From positions 62,001-126,000 of the forward strand of contig NZ_JAHTBL010000003.1 of assembly GCF_020177595.1 (NCBI RefSeq): a DNA stretch of 64,000 bases, given 5' to 3'. Source of the stretch: Cognatishimia sp. MH4019. Lineage in GTDB: Bacteria; Pseudomonadota; Alphaproteobacteria; Rhodobacterales; Rhodobacteraceae. Below the pieces are notes generated by a model that worked only from the letters and a program-made list of their open reading frames with translations, was not told the origin of the DNA and ran no database searches. Made by a program: the position numbers and the translations under genes. Below, in pieces: positions 35,046 to 45,247 of this stretch; position 1 is the first letter of the stretch; each line of letters opens with the position of its first letter.

Positions 35046-36503
35046 ATGTCGTTCACGCTGGCCATTGTCGGCCGTCCCAATGTTGGTAAATCCACGCTGT
35101 TCAACCGTCTGGTGGGCAAGCGTCTGGCGCTGGTGGATGACCAGCCCGGTGTGACGCGCGATTTGCGCGAAGGCGAGGCGCGACTGGGCGATCTGCGCTT
35201 CACGGTGATTGATACCGCCGGTCTGGAAGAGGCGACGGATGCGTCACTGCAAGGCCGGATGCGCCGCCTGACCGAGCGCGCGGTGGACATGGCTGATGTA
35301 TGCCTGTTCATGATTGATGCGCGGGCAGGGGTCTTGCCCGCAGACGAGGTTTTTGCCGAGATTTTGCGCAAACGCTCCGAGCATGTGTTTTTGGCCGCCA
35401 ACAAGGCGGAAGGCCGGGCCGCCGAAGCGGGTGTTTTGGAGGCCTACGGTTTGGGTCTGGGCGACCCGCTGCGCATTTCGGCAGAGCATGGCGAAGGGTT
35501 GGAAGACCTCTATGCAGCGCTCATGCCCCTCGCGGACGTCTTCGCCGAGAAGGCGGCTGCAGATGCGCCCGAGGTCGATGTCGAGGTTGAGGATGGCGAC
35601 GAGGATGGCCCGCGCAAACTGACCAAGGAAAAGCCTCTGCAGGTGGCCGTGATTGGCCGCCCGAATGCGGGCAAATCCACGTTGATTAACAAGATCATCG
35701 GGGAGGATCGCTTGCTGACCGGGCCGGAGGCCGGGATCACGCGTGACGCGATTTCTGTGATGGCGCAATGGGGCGATACGCCCGTGCGCATTTTCGACAC
35801 CGCAGGCATGCGCAAACGCGCCAAGGTTCAGGAAAAGCTGGAGAAGCTTTCGGTCTCGGACGGGCTCCGCGCGGTGAAATTTGCCGAAGTTGTGGTCGTT
35901 CTGCTGGATGCGGATATCCCGTTTGAGCAGCAGGATTTGCGCATCGCGGACCTTGCCGAGCGCGAAGGCCGCGCGGTGGTGGTCGCGATCAACAAATGGG
36001 ATCTGGAGCCGGAAAAGCAGGCCAAACTGCGCGATCTGCGCGAGAAATTTGAACGCTTGCTGCCGCAGCTGCGGGGCGCGCCGCTGGTGACGGTTTCGGC
36101 CAAGACCGGCAAGGGTTTGGACCGGCTAGAGGCCGCGATCCTGCGCGCACATGAGGTCTGGAACCGTCGGGTGACGACGTCTCAACTGAACCGTTGGTTG
36201 TCGGACATGGTCGAGGCGCACCCGCCCCCCGCGCCGGGCGGACGCCGCATCAAGCTGCGCTATGCCACGCAAGTGAAGACGCGCCCTCCGGGGTTTGTGG
36301 TGATGTGTTCGCTGCCTGAGAAGCTGCCGGAAAGCTATTCACGCTATCTTATCAACGGGTTGCGGGACGACTTTGATATGCCGGGGACGCCGATCCGGCT
36401 GACCATGCGCTCTCAGGCGGACAAGAACCCCTACAAGGACAAGAAGAAGTCCACGCCGTCGCGGCTGCGCAAGCATCTGGGCAAGGGGCGCGCGGACGAG
36501 TAG
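35046..36503 (+). CDS. der: Ribosome biogenesis GTPase Der
   Basis: A cytosolic GTPase of 485 residues with two tandem G domains, needed for 50S ribosome maturation. G1 motifs occur twice: GRPNVGKST at residue 8 and GRPNAGKST near 206; the DTAG motif (G3) also occurs twice, and NKWD (G4) is in the second domain. In the first domain G4 is NKAE. The C-terminal KH-like domain (about 380-460) ends with a Lys-rich tail ([15 protein letters not shown]). It is 67 nt after bamB. Confidence 0.96.
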   Translation: MSFTLAIVGRPNVGKSTLFNRLVGKRLALVDDQPGVTRDLREGEARLGDLRFTVIDTAGLEEATDASLQGRMRRLTERAVDMADVCLFMIDARAGVLPADEVFAEILRKRSEHVFLAANKAEGRAAEAGVLEAYGLGLGDPLRISAEHGEGLEDLYAALMPLADVFAEKAAADAPEVDVEVEDGDEDGPRKLTKEKPLQVAVIGRPNAGKSTLINKIIGEDRLLTGPEAGITRDAISVMAQWGDTPVRIFDTAGMRKRAKVQEKLEKLSVSDGLRAVKFAEVVVVLLDADIPFEQQDLRIADLAEREGRAVVVAINKWDLEPEKQAKLRDLREKFERLLPQLRGAPLVTVSAKTGKGLDRLEAAILRAHEVWNRRVTTSQLNRWLSDMVEAHPPPAPGGRRIKLRYATQVKTRPPGFVVMCSLPEKLPESYSRYLINGLRDDFDMPGTPIRLTMRSQADKNPYKDKKKSTPSRLRKHLGKGRADE

Positions 36504-36526
36504 AGCGCCATGCGCGCGCTTTGGCT

Positions 36527-37216
36527 TTAGCTTGAGCGGCCCCAGCTGAAGACCAGCGCGATGATGCCCGCCCCGCAAAGCGCGAGAATGGGGGTGCTGC
36601 CGCCCCAATTTGCGACCATCACGGCCACCAGCGCCCAAACGACCGTCGCGCCATATTCCGGCGCGCGGTGGGTGCGGTCCTGGATGATGAAGGCAAAGAC
36701 GATGGCAAGGGCCAGCGCGATCAGGGCGGCGGTCTCCTCGGCCACTATGCCGTAGCCTGCGAGCATCAAGCCGACCGACACAAAGCTCGCAGCGCTCAGC
36801 CAGCCTGCATAGACTGCGACAGGGGTCTGCAAGACCCAGCGGTCCTGGCGATTGGTTGTCTTGAAGAACGCCCAAAGGGCCGCAAGCAGCATCGCCCAGA
36901 TCATTGCCGTGGCGGCAGGCGGGTTCTGGCTGGCCACCATCAACCACGGTGCGCCGATCACAAGCGAGATGATAAGCGGCAGGCGCACAGCGTCCCAGGC
37001 CGGGTCGTCTTTGCGCTTCAAAAGTCCGAACCCTGCATGAAGGATGAGCCCGATATAGATCGGTCCCCAGATCGCGAAGGCGTAACCCGCGGGCTGCACG
37101 GGCGGGTCCTCTTGCGGGACGGGATAGAGGTTGGGGTCAAACCCGTCGAACGGTGAAAAGAACGGCGCCGCCGCAAAAGCCAGAGCGGCGAGAAGCAGGA
37201 AGAGGGCTTTGATCAT
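36527..37216 (-). CDS. TspO/MBR-like multi-pass membrane protein
   Basis: A 229-residue protein with about seven hydrophobic helices. It resembles the larger tryptophan-rich sensory protein/TspO-MBR relatives: YAFAIWGPIYIGLILHA matches the family's helix 1/2 region, and aromatic and Trp residues are spread through the later helices. The start overlaps the glycosyltransferase stop by 4 nt. TspO in Rhodobacter affects porphyrin export and photosynthesis gene regulation; whether this longer relative does so is unknown. Confidence 0.7.
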   Translation of the reverse strand: MIKALFLLLAALAFAAAPFFSPFDGFDPNLYPVPQEDPPVQPAGYAFAIWGPIYIGLILHAGFGLLKRKDDPAWDAVRLPLIISLVIGAPWLMVASQNPPAATAMIWAMLLAALWAFFKTTNRQDRWVLQTPVAVYAGWLSAASFVSVGLMLAGYGIVAEETAALIALALAIVFAFIIQDRTHRAPEYGATVVWALVAVMVANWGGSTPILALCGAGIIALVFSWGRSS

Positions 37217-38103
37217 AGTGAAAACTTACTTGCGAAAAGACTGTCGAGTGAGAACGCCCCAATAACTTCACGGTTCCGCGTGGCCGACAAGGGGTTGCGG
37301 CGCAGATAGCTGATCTTGGCGTCCATCTTGCCACGGCGCTCGCGGATGTTCTCGCCATGATTGACGATATAAAGGCCTGCGGGAAATGGGATCGGCTCAA
37401 GCGCAAAGCCATAGGCGGCGAGGTTTTCGTGCATGTCCTTATGCTTTCCCCGCGCGTTCAGCGGCTCGGCAAAGAGGGGACCTTGGCGGAAATCGAACCG
37501 GGCGGCGACGCAAGAGCCGCATTCGCGGTTGAAGGGTTTGGCAAAGGGCCAGCGTAGGCTGCGCGGCCCTAGATAGCCCATGCGCTTGCTGTCCATATCG
37601 ACCATGTAGCCACGGGTGATGTAGTAGCCCTGACCATTATTGTCAGACGTGATGTAGGCCACCAGATCGGGGTGCAGAATGTCATCGGCATCAAGTTGAA
37701 ACAGGTAACCGTCGCCGGTTTCGGTCTGGCTCAGATGCTTGGTCATGGCGCGTATCTTGTGCCATTTGTCGAAGGTCAGCGCGGTTTTGTCGGTTTCGGT
37801 GTCTGGCGTCTGATAGGCCAGAAACTGCACATGATCGTCGAATGCGATACCGTCTGGCTGGTCCTGTCCGCAAATCACCATGCGCCAGCGCGCGCTGGTC
37901 TGGTTGCGCAGGCCGCCCACGGTGGCTGCGAGGTTCTGGCAGATCACCTCCCAATCAAAGGCGCGATTCTTCGAGATAAGCGGGGTGGCAAAGATCACCT
38001 CGGGCGCGTCTGAAGGCGGCAAACAGGGGTTCTTCGCCTGCCAAGCCGCGCCTTTTTCGCGCAGTTTGGCAAGTTCGTTGCGCCGGTCGGAGCGTTGGCT
38101 CAC
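37213..38103 (-). CDS. Putative glycosyltransferase (rhamnosyltransferase-like)
   Basis: A 296-residue cytosolic or peripheral protein. It shows a GT-A fold-like arrangement: [11 protein letters not shown] near the N-terminus, a variable middle, and the divalent-metal motif [13 protein letters not shown] (DxDD), typical of glycosyltransferases, followed by conserved aromatic and Cys positions ([13 protein letters not shown]). The closest remembered family is the putative rhamnosyltransferase group. The gene overlaps serS and the TspO-like gene by 4 nt each, so the three are translationally coupled. The acceptor is unknown. Confidence 0.75.
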   Translation of the reverse strand: MSQRSDRRNELAKLREKGAAWQAKNPCLPPSDAPEVIFATPLISKNRAFDWEVICQNLAATVGGLRNQTSARWRMVICGQDQPDGIAFDDHVQFLAYQTPDTETDKTALTFDKWHKIRAMTKHLSQTETGDGYLFQLDADDILHPDLVAYITSDNNGQGYYITRGYMVDMDSKRMGYLGPRSLRWPFAKPFNRECGSCVAARFDFRQGPLFAEPLNARGKHKDMHENLAAYGFALEPIPFPAGLYIVNHGENIRERRGKMDAKISYLRRNPLSATRNREVIGAFSLDSLFASKFSL

Positions 38104-39392
38104 GCAAGCGCTCCATCCGCTGTGATCGTCGTCTTGCCGCCCAGATACGGGGCAAGAACGTCGGGCAGGGCGACCGAGCCGTCCTCTTGCTGGCCGTTCT
38201 CCAGCACTGCGATCAGGCAGCGCCCCACAGCAAGGCCAGAGCCGTTGAGCGTGTGCACAAACTGCGGTTTGCCGCCCTCTGTCGGTTTGAAACGTGCGTT
38301 CATGCGGCGGGCCTGAAAGTCGCCACAGACCGAGACGGAGCTGATCTCGCGGTAGGTGTCCTGACCGGGCAGCCAGACCTCGATATCGTGGGTCTTGCGC
38401 GCACTAAAGCCCATATCGCCGGTGCACAGCACAATCGTGCGGTAGGGCAGACCCAGCTTTTCCAGAATCGCTTCGGCGCAGCCGGTCATGCGGGCGTGTT
38501 CCTCAAGCGAGTGATCGGGGTGAGTCACGCTGACCATCTCGACCTTTTCGAACTGGTGCTGACGCAGCATGCCGGACGTGTCACGCCCCGCGCTGCCAGC
38601 CTCAGAGCGAAAGCACAGCGAATGGGCGGTGTAGCGGCGGGGTAGATAGCTTTCCTCGATCACCGCGCCGTTTACCAGATTGGTCAGCGAAACCTCGGAG
38701 GTGGGGATCAGCCACCAGCCTTCGCGGGTCAGGTAGCTGTCCTCGCCGAACTTGGGCAATTGTCCGGTGCCATACATCATCTCCTCGCGCACCAGCACGG
38801 GTGCGTTGGTTTCCGTCAGTCCGTGTTCATCGACATGGGTGTCGATCATGAATTGGGCCAGCGCGCGGTGCAGGCGGGCAACGGACCCAGACAGCACCAC
38901 AAAGCGCGAGCCAGAGAGTTTCGCGGCGGTCTCGAAATCCATGCCGGATTGGACGGCGGGCAGCTCGTAATGCTCGACCGGTTTGAAATCAAAGCTGCGC
39001 GGGGTGCCCCAGCGCTTGATCTCGACATTGTCATCTTCGTCTTCGCCGTCCGGCACCTCGTCAAAGGGCAGATTAGGCAGCCCCATCAGCAGATCGGTCA
39101 GCTTGGCGTCTTCGGCCTTGGCCTCGTCATTCAGGCGCGCAATCTCGGCCTTTTTCTCGGCCACCAGCGCGCGCAGACGCTCAAATTCGACTTCATCGCC
39201 CCGGCCCTTGGCGGCGCCAACTTCCTTAGAGGCCTTGTTTTGCTCGGCCTGCGCTGTCTCCGCTGCCAGAATCTTGGCCCGGCGCGCCTCATCCAGCGCC
39301 AAAATCTCGGCAGACACCGACTCAGCCCCAACCCGAGAGATCGCCGCATCGAAGGCAGCGGGGTTTTCGCGGATGGCACGAATATCATGCAT
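38100..39392 (-). CDS. serS: Seryl-tRNA synthetase
   Basis: Class II aminoacyl-tRNA synthetase of 430 residues. The N-terminal 110 residues form the long antiparallel coiled coil that grips the tRNA-Ser extra arm (charged, Ala-rich). The catalytic core has motif 1 region [16 protein letters not shown], motif 2 [25 protein letters not shown] and motif 3 [17 protein letters not shown]. It is first in a serS-glycosyltransferase-TspO-like operon and divergent from yajC. Confidence 0.97.
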   Translation of the reverse strand: MHDIRAIRENPAAFDAAISRVGAESVSAEILALDEARRAKILAAETAQAEQNKASKEVGAAKGRGDEVEFERLRALVAEKKAEIARLNDEAKAEDAKLTDLLMGLPNLPFDEVPDGEDEDDNVEIKRWGTPRSFDFKPVEHYELPAVQSGMDFETAAKLSGSRFVVLSGSVARLHRALAQFMIDTHVDEHGLTETNAPVLVREEMMYGTGQLPKFGEDSYLTREGWWLIPTSEVSLTNLVNGAVIEESYLPRRYTAHSLCFRSEAGSAGRDTSGMLRQHQFEKVEMVSVTHPDHSLEEHARMTGCAEAILEKLGLPYRTIVLCTGDMGFSARKTHDIEVWLPGQDTYREISSVSVCGDFQARRMNARFKPTEGGKPQFVHTLNGSGLAVGRCLIAVLENGQQEDGSVALPDVLAPYLGGKTTITADGALA

Positions 39393-39483
39393 GGGACTTG
39401 TCCTTGGTTGATGTCACCTGTCTGGCCCCCATATGCCCTAGTGCCGCGGGGTTTTGAACCGCGAAATAACGCGCGAGGGTCCA

Positions 39484-39512
39484 TTGCAAGTCGCAAGGCC
39501 CGCCGCTAGGGT
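39484..39512 (+). promoter_or_regulatory. Candidate promoter of the yajC-secDF genes
   Basis: TTGCAA (39484-39489), 17 nt, then TAGGGT (39507-39512): a plausible housekeeping promoter about 49 nt ahead of the yajC ATG. The -35 and the spacing fit sigma-70 promoters of alphaproteobacteria, but the -10 is weak. Confidence 0.35.
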
Positions 39513-39560
39513 GCGCCGACTTTCACGGGCGCGGCCCGACAACACGAAAAAGAGGTCCTG

Positions 39561-39848
39561 ATGGAAGGCAACGCATTCGCCCAATTTATCCCCCTGATCC
39601 TGATTTTTGCGATCATGTATTTCCTGCTGATCCGTCCGCAGCAGAAAAAAGTCAAAGAGCATCAGGCGATGGTTGCCGCTCTGCGCCGCGGGGACCAGAT
39701 CGTTACGCAAGGCGGGTTGATCGGCAAGGTCATCAAGGTCAAGGAAGACAACGAGCTTGAGGTCGAACTGGCCGATGGTGTGAAGGTGCGCGTGGTCCAG
39801 TCGACCGTGGCGCAGGTCTTGTCGAAGACAGAACCGGCCAAGTCCTGA
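39561..39848 (+). CDS. yajC: Preprotein translocase subunit YajC
   Basis: A single-span inner-membrane protein of 95 residues that joins SecDF. The hydrophobic N-terminus (FAQFIPLILIFAIMYFLLIRPQQKK) is followed by the typical HQAMVAALRRGDQIVTQGGLIGKV segment (in parts: ALRRGDQIVTQGG) and a beta-rich soluble region. GAGG precedes the ATG. It is 32 nt before secD. Confidence 0.96.
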   Translation: MEGNAFAQFIPLILIFAIMYFLLIRPQQKKVKEHQAMVAALRRGDQIVTQGGLIGKVIKVKEDNELEVELADGVKVRVVQSTVAQVLSKTEPAKS

Positions 39849-39880
39849 TTTCTTGAATTAACCGCCTGAGGGGGCCGGTC

Positions 39881-41542
39881 ATGCTGCAAATCGAAGGCTG
39901 GAAGCGCCTCACGATCTGGTTTTTCGTTGCCGTGGGTCTGCTCTTGGCGGTGCCGAACGGGTTCTACACGCGGGTCGAGCAGCACAATGATGCCGTCGCC
40001 GAGATGGAACTGGGTTTTGACAGCCCCGAGTTACAGGCCCAAGTGGCGCAGTGGCCCACATGGATGCCATCCTCGCTGGTGAATTTGGGTCTCGACCTGC
40101 GTGGCGGTGCGCATCTGCTGGCCGAGGTCGAGACGGATGCGGTTTACGCCCAGCGGATGGAAGGCCTGTGGCCGGAAGTGCGCGATGCATTGCGTCAGGA
40201 ACGCGCCACGGTTGGTGCGATCCGCCTGCAAGATGGCGCCCCGGACGAGCTGCGCGTGGCGATTGGGGAGCCTGCTGGCATGGCGCGCGCGCTTGAGGTT
40301 GTGCGGGCCATTGCGCGGCCAATCGTGACCCTGACCGGGGTCGGCGCGACCGATATCGAGGTGCGTGCCGAGGGCAATCAGCTTGTCGTTACCTTGTCCG
40401 AAGAAGAACGCATCGCTACGGATGAGCGCACGCTGCAACAGTCGCTTGAGATTATCCGCCGCCGTGTGGATGAGGCTGGCACGCGTGAACCGACGATCCA
40501 GCGCCAAGGCTCTGACCGTATCCTGATTCAGGTGCCGGGCATCGGATCGGCTCAAGAGCTGAAAGATATTATCGGCACAACCGCGCAGTTGTCCTTTCAG
40601 CCTGTCGTGCGTGTGACTTCTGACAGCAATGAAGTGCCGGGCATTGGTAATGAACTCGCCCAGTCATTGGACGAGGAGGGGCTTTACTACATTCTGGAGC
40701 GTAATGCGGTCGTCACCGGCGAAGAGCTTGTGGATGCGCAGCCCGAGTTTGACCAAAACGGCGCACCTGCCGTTGGCTTCCGGTTCAACCCCGCAGGCGC
40801 ACGCAAGTTCGGGCAATATACGGCTGAAAATGTCGGCGCACTCTTCGCGATTGTGCTGGACGACGAAGTCATCTCGGCCCCGCGCATCAACGAAGCGATC
40901 CCGGGTGGGTCCGGCATCATCACCGGCAATTTCAGCCTTGAGGAAAGCACCTCATTGGCCGTGCTTCTCAGGGCAGGGGCCTTGCCCGCGCCGCTGGAGT
41001 TCTTGGAAGAACGCACCATCGGCCCGGAGCTGGGCCAAGACAGCATCGACGCGGGCCGCATCGCCTGCATCGTGGCTTTTGCCGCTGTCCTCGTCTTCAT
41101 GGGGCTTAGTTACGGCTTCTTCGGCTTGATCGCCAATATCGCGCTGATCGTGAACGTGGCGCTGATCTTCGGGCTGCTGTCGCTCATTGGTGCGACGCTC
41201 ACCTTGCCCGGCATAGCAGGTATCGTTCTGACGATCGGTATGGCGGTCGACGCCAATGTGCTGGTGTTTGAACGGATACGCGAAGAGCTCAAGACCGCAA
41301 AAGGCCCGGCGCGCGCGATCGAACTGGGCTACGAGAAAGCGCTGAGCGCGATTATCGACGCCAACATCACCACATTCATCACGGCTGTGATCCTGTTCGT
41401 CATGGGCTCTGGTCCCGTGCGCGGATTTGCAATCACGCTTGGCCTTGGCATCATCACATCCGTCTTCACCGCGATCTTCGTGACGCGTCTGATTATCGTG
41501 ATGTGGTTCGAACGCCGCCGCCCCAAACAGATCGAGGTATAG
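39881..41542 (+). CDS. secD: Protein translocase subunit SecD
   Basis: A 553-residue RND-superfamily membrane protein that uses the proton-motive force to complete export through SecYEG. A first helix (about 10-27) leads to a large periplasmic domain with the conserved LGLDLRGGAHLLAEV and the P1 head. The C-terminal half has five further helices, with GMAVDANVLVFERIREEL (proton-relay Asp) and DANITTFITAVILFVMGSGPVRGFA in parts (INANITT-type motif). It is followed by secF after 3 nt. Confidence 0.97.
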   Translation: MLQIEGWKRLTIWFFVAVGLLLAVPNGFYTRVEQHNDAVAEMELGFDSPELQAQVAQWPTWMPSSLVNLGLDLRGGAHLLAEVETDAVYAQRMEGLWPEVRDALRQERATVGAIRLQDGAPDELRVAIGEPAGMARALEVVRAIARPIVTLTGVGATDIEVRAEGNQLVVTLSEEERIATDERTLQQSLEIIRRRVDEAGTREPTIQRQGSDRILIQVPGIGSAQELKDIIGTTAQLSFQPVVRVTSDSNEVPGIGNELAQSLDEEGLYYILERNAVVTGEELVDAQPEFDQNGAPAVGFRFNPAGARKFGQYTAENVGALFAIVLDDEVISAPRINEAIPGGSGIITGNFSLEESTSLAVLLRAGALPAPLEFLEERTIGPELGQDSIDAGRIACIVAFAAVLVFMGLSYGFFGLIANIALIVNVALIFGLLSLIGATLTLPGIAGIVLTIGMAVDANVLVFERIREELKTAKGPARAIELGYEKALSAIIDANITTFITAVILFVMGSGPVRGFAITLGLGIITSVFTAIFVTRLIIVMWFERRRPKQIEV

Positions 41543-41545
41543 GCC

Positions 41546-42514
41546 ATGCGGTTGCGACTGGTCCCCAAGGAAACAAGCTGGGATTTCTTTTCCAAGGCCA
41601 AGCTGACGCTTGGCATCTCGGGCTTCTTGATGGTGCTGGCGCTGGTCAGCTTCGTCATTCAGGGCCTCAACTACGGCATCGACTTCCGCGGCGGCACAAC
41701 GATCCGCACAGAATCACCGCAGCCCGTCGTCGTCGCGGAGTACCGCGCCGCGATGGAGGCGTTGGAGCTGGGCGATGTCTCAATCACCGAAGTGTTCGAT
41801 CCGTCCTTTGGGCCCGACGAAAACGTCGCCATGGTGCGCATTCAGGCGCAAGATGGCGAAGAGGCCGTGACGAACGAGACCATCCAGCGGGTGGAAGAGG
41901 CACTGCTGGCGTTGGACCCGCAGATGACCTTCCCATCGGTGGAATCCGTCGGCCCCAAGGTCTCGGGCGAGCTGATCCAGACCGCGATCATTGCTGTCGT
42001 CCTGGCCATCGCAGCGGTGCTGGTCTATATCTGGCTGCGCTTTGAATGGCAGTTCGCCTTGGGCGCCGTGGCAGCCCTCGTGCATGACGTTGTGCTGACC
42101 ATCGGCATCTTTTCAGAGCTTCAGATTCGCTTCGATCTCGCCATTATCGCCGCGCTCCTGACCATCGTGGGCTACTCGCTGAACGATACCGTGGTTGTCT
42201 TTGACCGTGTCCGCGAGAACCTGCGCAAGTACAAGAAACGCGATCTGAAAGAGGTGCTGAACCTGTCGATCAACGAGACGTTGAGCCGGACGGTGATGAC
42301 CTCGGTCACGACACTGTTGGCGCTGATCTCGCTTTTCGTTCTGGGCGGCGACGTGATCCGCGGTTTCGTCTTCGCGATGATCTGGGGCGTGATCGTCGGC
42401 ACCTATTCGTCGGTCTTCGTGGCCTCTGCGATCCTGCTGGTTCTGGGTGTCAAACGCGACTGGTCCAAGCCCGACAACACCTCCGGAAACCAGTTCGGTG
42501 CGGTTGATCCTTAA
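41546..42514 (+). CDS. secF: Protein translocase subunit SecF
   Basis: The 322-residue partner of SecD, with six transmembrane helices. Visible family motifs are the N-terminal YGIDFRGGTTIRTE, the helix-4 region TIVGYSLNDTVVVFDRVREN and the late NETLSRTVMTSVTTLLALISL. It begins 3 nt after the secD stop. Ends 23 nt before the DUF498-type gene. Confidence 0.97.
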   Translation: MRLRLVPKETSWDFFSKAKLTLGISGFLMVLALVSFVIQGLNYGIDFRGGTTIRTESPQPVVVAEYRAAMEALELGDVSITEVFDPSFGPDENVAMVRIQAQDGEEAVTNETIQRVEEALLALDPQMTFPSVESVGPKVSGELIQTAIIAVVLAIAAVLVYIWLRFEWQFALGAVAALVHDVVLTIGIFSELQIRFDLAIIAALLTIVGYSLNDTVVVFDRVRENLRKYKKRDLKEVLNLSINETLSRTVMTSVTTLLALISLFVLGGDVIRGFVFAMIWGVIVGTYSSVFVASAILLVLGVKRDWSKPDNTSGNQFGAVDP

Positions 42515-42537
42515 GCCCGCACGCTTAGGTTTGATTC

Positions 42538-42891
42538 ATGCGCCTGAACGAGGTTTCATATCCCAACGCCAAGCCCGTCGAGGGTTACGGCCCCGGCTTT
42601 TTCCGCATCGGCGGGGAGGTGCATGACGGTGCATTACTGGTTCTGCCAGCGGGTCAGCAGGCCTGGAATGGCTATACCGATACTGCGCCGATCTTGGCCG
42701 CCAAGGACGAAATCGACGTGCTTTTTATCGGGACGGGCGCTGAGATTGCACATATCCCCGCCGATCTGCGCAATTGCCTTGAAGAGGCGGGGATCGGGGT
42801 CGAGGTGATGAACTCCCCCTCTGCCTGTCGGACGTATAATGTGCTGCTCTCCGAAGGGCGGCGCATCGCTCTAGCGGTCCTCCCGGTCTGA
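42538..42891 (+). CDS. Mth938-like (DUF498) domain protein
   Basis: A small cytosolic protein of 117 residues. It has the DUF498/Mth938 pattern: GYGPGFFRIGG at residues 18-28, a loop that ends with LFIGTGAEIAHIP and the closing MNSPSACRTYNVLLSEGRRIALAVLP. Human NDUFAF3, a complex I assembly factor, belongs to the same family; no bacterial function is established. The gene closes the yajC-secD-secF transcript and precedes an inverted pair of intergenic repeats and ccmA. Confidence 0.9.
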   Translation: MRLNEVSYPNAKPVEGYGPGFFRIGGEVHDGALLVLPAGQQAWNGYTDTAPILAAKDEIDVLFIGTGAEIAHIPADLRNCLEEAGIGVEVMNSPSACRTYNVLLSEGRRIALAVLPV

Positions 42892-42903
42892 GCGTTTGAT
42901 CTT

Positions 42904-42981
42904 AGGTATTTGAAGACAAAAGAAGGCGCAGCGGATTTGATTCAAATGCGCGCGGCCCGCTTCTTTTGTCCAAAAATACCT
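42904..42981. repeat. Inverted pair of the dispersed intergenic repeat
   Basis: Two copies of the motif face each other. The left copy (42904-42925) reads AGGTATTT, 3 nt, GACAAAAGAAG; the right copy (42960-42981) reads CTTCTTTTGTC, 3 nt, AAATACCT. The arms match over about 19 of 22 positions and enclose 34 nt, so the transcript could form a long hairpin between the DUF498 gene and ccmA. A possible terminator or processing site. The rest of the gap to 43044 shows no gene. Confidence 0.7.
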
Positions 42982-43044
42982 TTTACTGGGGTCTGCCGTA
43001 AGACGCCGCTTTGCCTTGGCGCGCAGACCCGCTAGAGATTTCCT

Positions 43045-43659
43045 ATGGAATTGCAGGTGCTTGATCTTGGCGTCATCCGTGGCGGTGTGCCGATCCTCGA
43101 AGGGGTCAGCTTCACGCTGGCCGCAGGCCACGTGCTGCTGCTGCGCGGTCCCAATGGCATCGGCAAGACAACCCTTCTGCGCACCATCGCGGGCTTGCAA
43201 CCGGCGTTGTCTGGCGAGGTGTCACTGGACCCAGAAGCCGTCGCCTATGCCGCCCATGCGGATGGGCTGAAAGCAACGCTTACTGTGCGGGAAAACCTTG
43301 TTTTTTGGGCGCAGGTCTATGGGACGTCCGATATCGCGCCAGCGCTCGCGGCTTTTGAGCTGCAACCCTTGATCGACCGCCCTGCACAAAACCTCTCTGC
43401 TGGGCAAAAGCGCCGGCTTGGCCTTGCGCGACTGCTGGTCACGGGGCGTCCGCTTTGGGTGCTGGATGAGCCGACCGTTTCGCTCGACACCGCTGCTGTT
43501 GCGATGTTCGCGGCCGCCGTGCGCGCCCATTGTGCGGCGGGGGGCAGTGCACTGATCGCGACGCATATTGATCTTGGGCTCGACAGCGACACGCTTGATC
43601 TCGCACCCTTCAAGGCCAAAGCCCCGGCGCAGGACGGCTTTGACGAGGCGTTCCTATGA
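43045..43659 (+). CDS. ccmA: Heme exporter ATP-binding protein CcmA
   Basis: The ATPase of the CcmABCD complex, 204 residues, which releases CcmE carrying heme from CcmCD. Walker A is GPNGIGKTT, the Q-loop region is around YAAHADGLK, the signature is [16 protein letters not shown] and Walker B is [12 protein letters not shown]; an H-loop His is in ATHIDLG. The 3' end overlaps ccmB by 4 nt (ATGA). Confidence 0.96.
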   Translation: MELQVLDLGVIRGGVPILEGVSFTLAAGHVLLLRGPNGIGKTTLLRTIAGLQPALSGEVSLDPEAVAYAAHADGLKATLTVRENLVFWAQVYGTSDIAPALAAFELQPLIDRPAQNLSAGQKRRLGLARLLVTGRPLWVLDEPTVSLDTAAVAMFAAAVRAHCAAGGSALIATHIDLGLDSDTLDLAPFKAKAPAQDGFDEAFL

Positions 43660-44312
43660 TCGCGCTTTTGATCCGCGACTTGCGCCTTGCCATCCGGACG
43701 GGCGGCGGCTTTGGGCTGGGCCTCGCGTTCTTTCTGATTATCGCAGTGCTTGTGCCCTTTGGCGTCGGTCCCGACAGCGCCATTCTGGGGCGGATCGCAC
43801 CTGGTATCCTGTGGGTGGGTGCGCTGCTGTCGTGCTTGCTGTCGCTCGACCGTATCTTTGCGCTGGATTTTGAGGATGGCTCGCTGGATTTGCTGGCCAC
43901 TGCGCCGATCCCGCTGGAAGGTTTGGTGGGGGTCAAGGCGATCTCGCATTGGTTAACCACAGGCCTGCCGCTAACCCTCGCTGCCCCGGTACTGGGGCTG
44001 CTGCTGAGCCTGCCGGAGGACGCGTATCCGTGGCTCATCGCGTCGCTTCTGATCGGCACCCCGGCGCTGTCCTTCATCGGTGCCTTCGGCGCGTCCCTCA
44101 CCGTTGGCATCAAGCGCGGTGGGCTGCTCTTGTCACTGCTCGTCCTGCCGCTTTACGTACCCACGCTGATCTTCGGGGCCGAGACGATCCGGCGCGGGGC
44201 AGAGGGGCTTGCGACCACGACACCGCTGATCATGCTGGGCGCCATCACCTTGGGAACGCTTGCCGTTCTGCCTTTTGCCGCGGCTGCGGCAATCCGCGTC
44301 AATCTTCGCTGA
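43656..44312 (+). CDS. ccmB: Heme exporter protein CcmB
   Basis: A 218-residue integral membrane protein with six helices, the permease-like partner of CcmA. The family opening is [20 protein letters not shown] and the typical [21 protein letters not shown] segment (in parts) follows the second helix. Translationally coupled to ccmA (4-nt overlap) and 54 nt ahead of ccmC. Confidence 0.95.
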   Translation: MIALLIRDLRLAIRTGGGFGLGLAFFLIIAVLVPFGVGPDSAILGRIAPGILWVGALLSCLLSLDRIFALDFEDGSLDLLATAPIPLEGLVGVKAISHWLTTGLPLTLAAPVLGLLLSLPEDAYPWLIASLLIGTPALSFIGAFGASLTVGIKRGGLLLSLLVLPLYVPTLIFGAETIRRGAEGLATTTPLIMLGAITLGTLAVLPFAAAAAIRVNLR

Positions 44313-44366
44313 ATTGTGTCCGCTATGCTCATTGCCACCACCCTAGCCGGAGCCTAGATACGCCTC

Positions 44367-45095
44367 ATGTCTTTCTGGGAATATGCCAATCCAAAGCGCT
44401 TCATGGCGCTCTCCAGCGCCGCCCTGCCTTGGTTAACGGGGCTAACGGCGCTTGTTCTGGGCGTGGGGCTCATATGGGGGTTTTTCTTCACGCCGGATGA
44501 CTTCCGCCAGGGCTCCACCGTGAAAATCATATACATCCATGTGCCGTCCGCCTTCATCGCGATCAATGCCTGGCTGATGATGCTTGTGACGTCGCTGGTT
44601 TGGTTGATCCGCCGCCATCACGTTTCGGTTCTGGCCGCCCGCGCAGCGGCCCCGATTGGGTTGGCCATGACCGCCATCGGCCTGATCACCGGAGCCGTCT
44701 GGGGCCAGCCGATGTGGGGGACCTGGTGGGAGTGGGACCCGCGCCTGACCTCGTTCCTGATCCTCGGGCTGTTCTATCTGGGCTATATCGCGCTTTGGGA
44801 GGCGATTGACGACGCCGATACGGCCGCCGATCTGACAAGCGTCCTCTGCATCGTGGGCTCGGTCTTTGCGGTGCTGTCGCGCTATGCGATCCTGTTCTGG
44901 AACCAGGGGCTGCACCAAGGCGCGTCGCTGTCGCTGGACAAGGAAGAGAACGTGCATGATGTCTTTGCCTATCCGCTTTGGACCTGCATCATCGGGTTTG
45001 TTCTGCTTTTCATCACGCTTGTGCTGCTGCGCACCCGCACCGAAATTCGCGCGCGCCGGGTTCAGGCGCTGATTGCACGGGAGCGGATGGCCTGA
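44367..45095 (+). CDS. ccmC: Heme exporter protein CcmC
   Basis: A 242-residue six-helix membrane protein that loads heme onto CcmE. The heme-handling tryptophan motif WGQPMWGTWWEWDPRLTS is present between helices 3 and 4, and two conserved His are visible (HVPSAFIAINAW and NQGLHQGASLS). Its stop overlaps the ccmD start by one base (TGATG). Confidence 0.97.
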   Translation: MSFWEYANPKRFMALSSAALPWLTGLTALVLGVGLIWGFFFTPDDFRQGSTVKIIYIHVPSAFIAINAWLMMLVTSLVWLIRRHHVSVLAARAAAPIGLAMTAIGLITGAVWGQPMWGTWWEWDPRLTSFLILGLFYLGYIALWEAIDDADTAADLTSVLCIVGSVFAVLSRYAILFWNQGLHQGASLSLDKEENVHDVFAYPLWTCIIGFVLLFITLVLLRTRTEIRARRVQALIARERMA

Positions 45096-45247
45096 TGCCC
45101 GATCTTGGAACATATGCGGTGCCGGTTCTGTCGGCCTATGGCGCCACCATCGCCATTATCTTGCTGCTGATCTGGGCCAGCTGGCGGCGCGGGCGCAAGG
45201 TGCGCGAAGAGCTGCACGCCTTGGAAGGACGGCGCAAGGATGCCTAG
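45095..45247 (+). CDS. ccmD: Heme exporter protein CcmD
   Basis: A 50-residue single-span membrane protein that stabilises the CcmC-CcmE complex. It begins MPDLGTYAVPVLSAYG, has one helix (about residues 10-28, IAIILLLIWASW) and a basic C-terminal cytoplasmic tail (RRGRKVREE), all typical of CcmD. It overlaps ccmC by one base and ccmG by 8 nt. Confidence 0.92.
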   Translation: MPDLGTYAVPVLSAYGATIAIILLLIWASWRRGRKVREELHALEGRRKDA

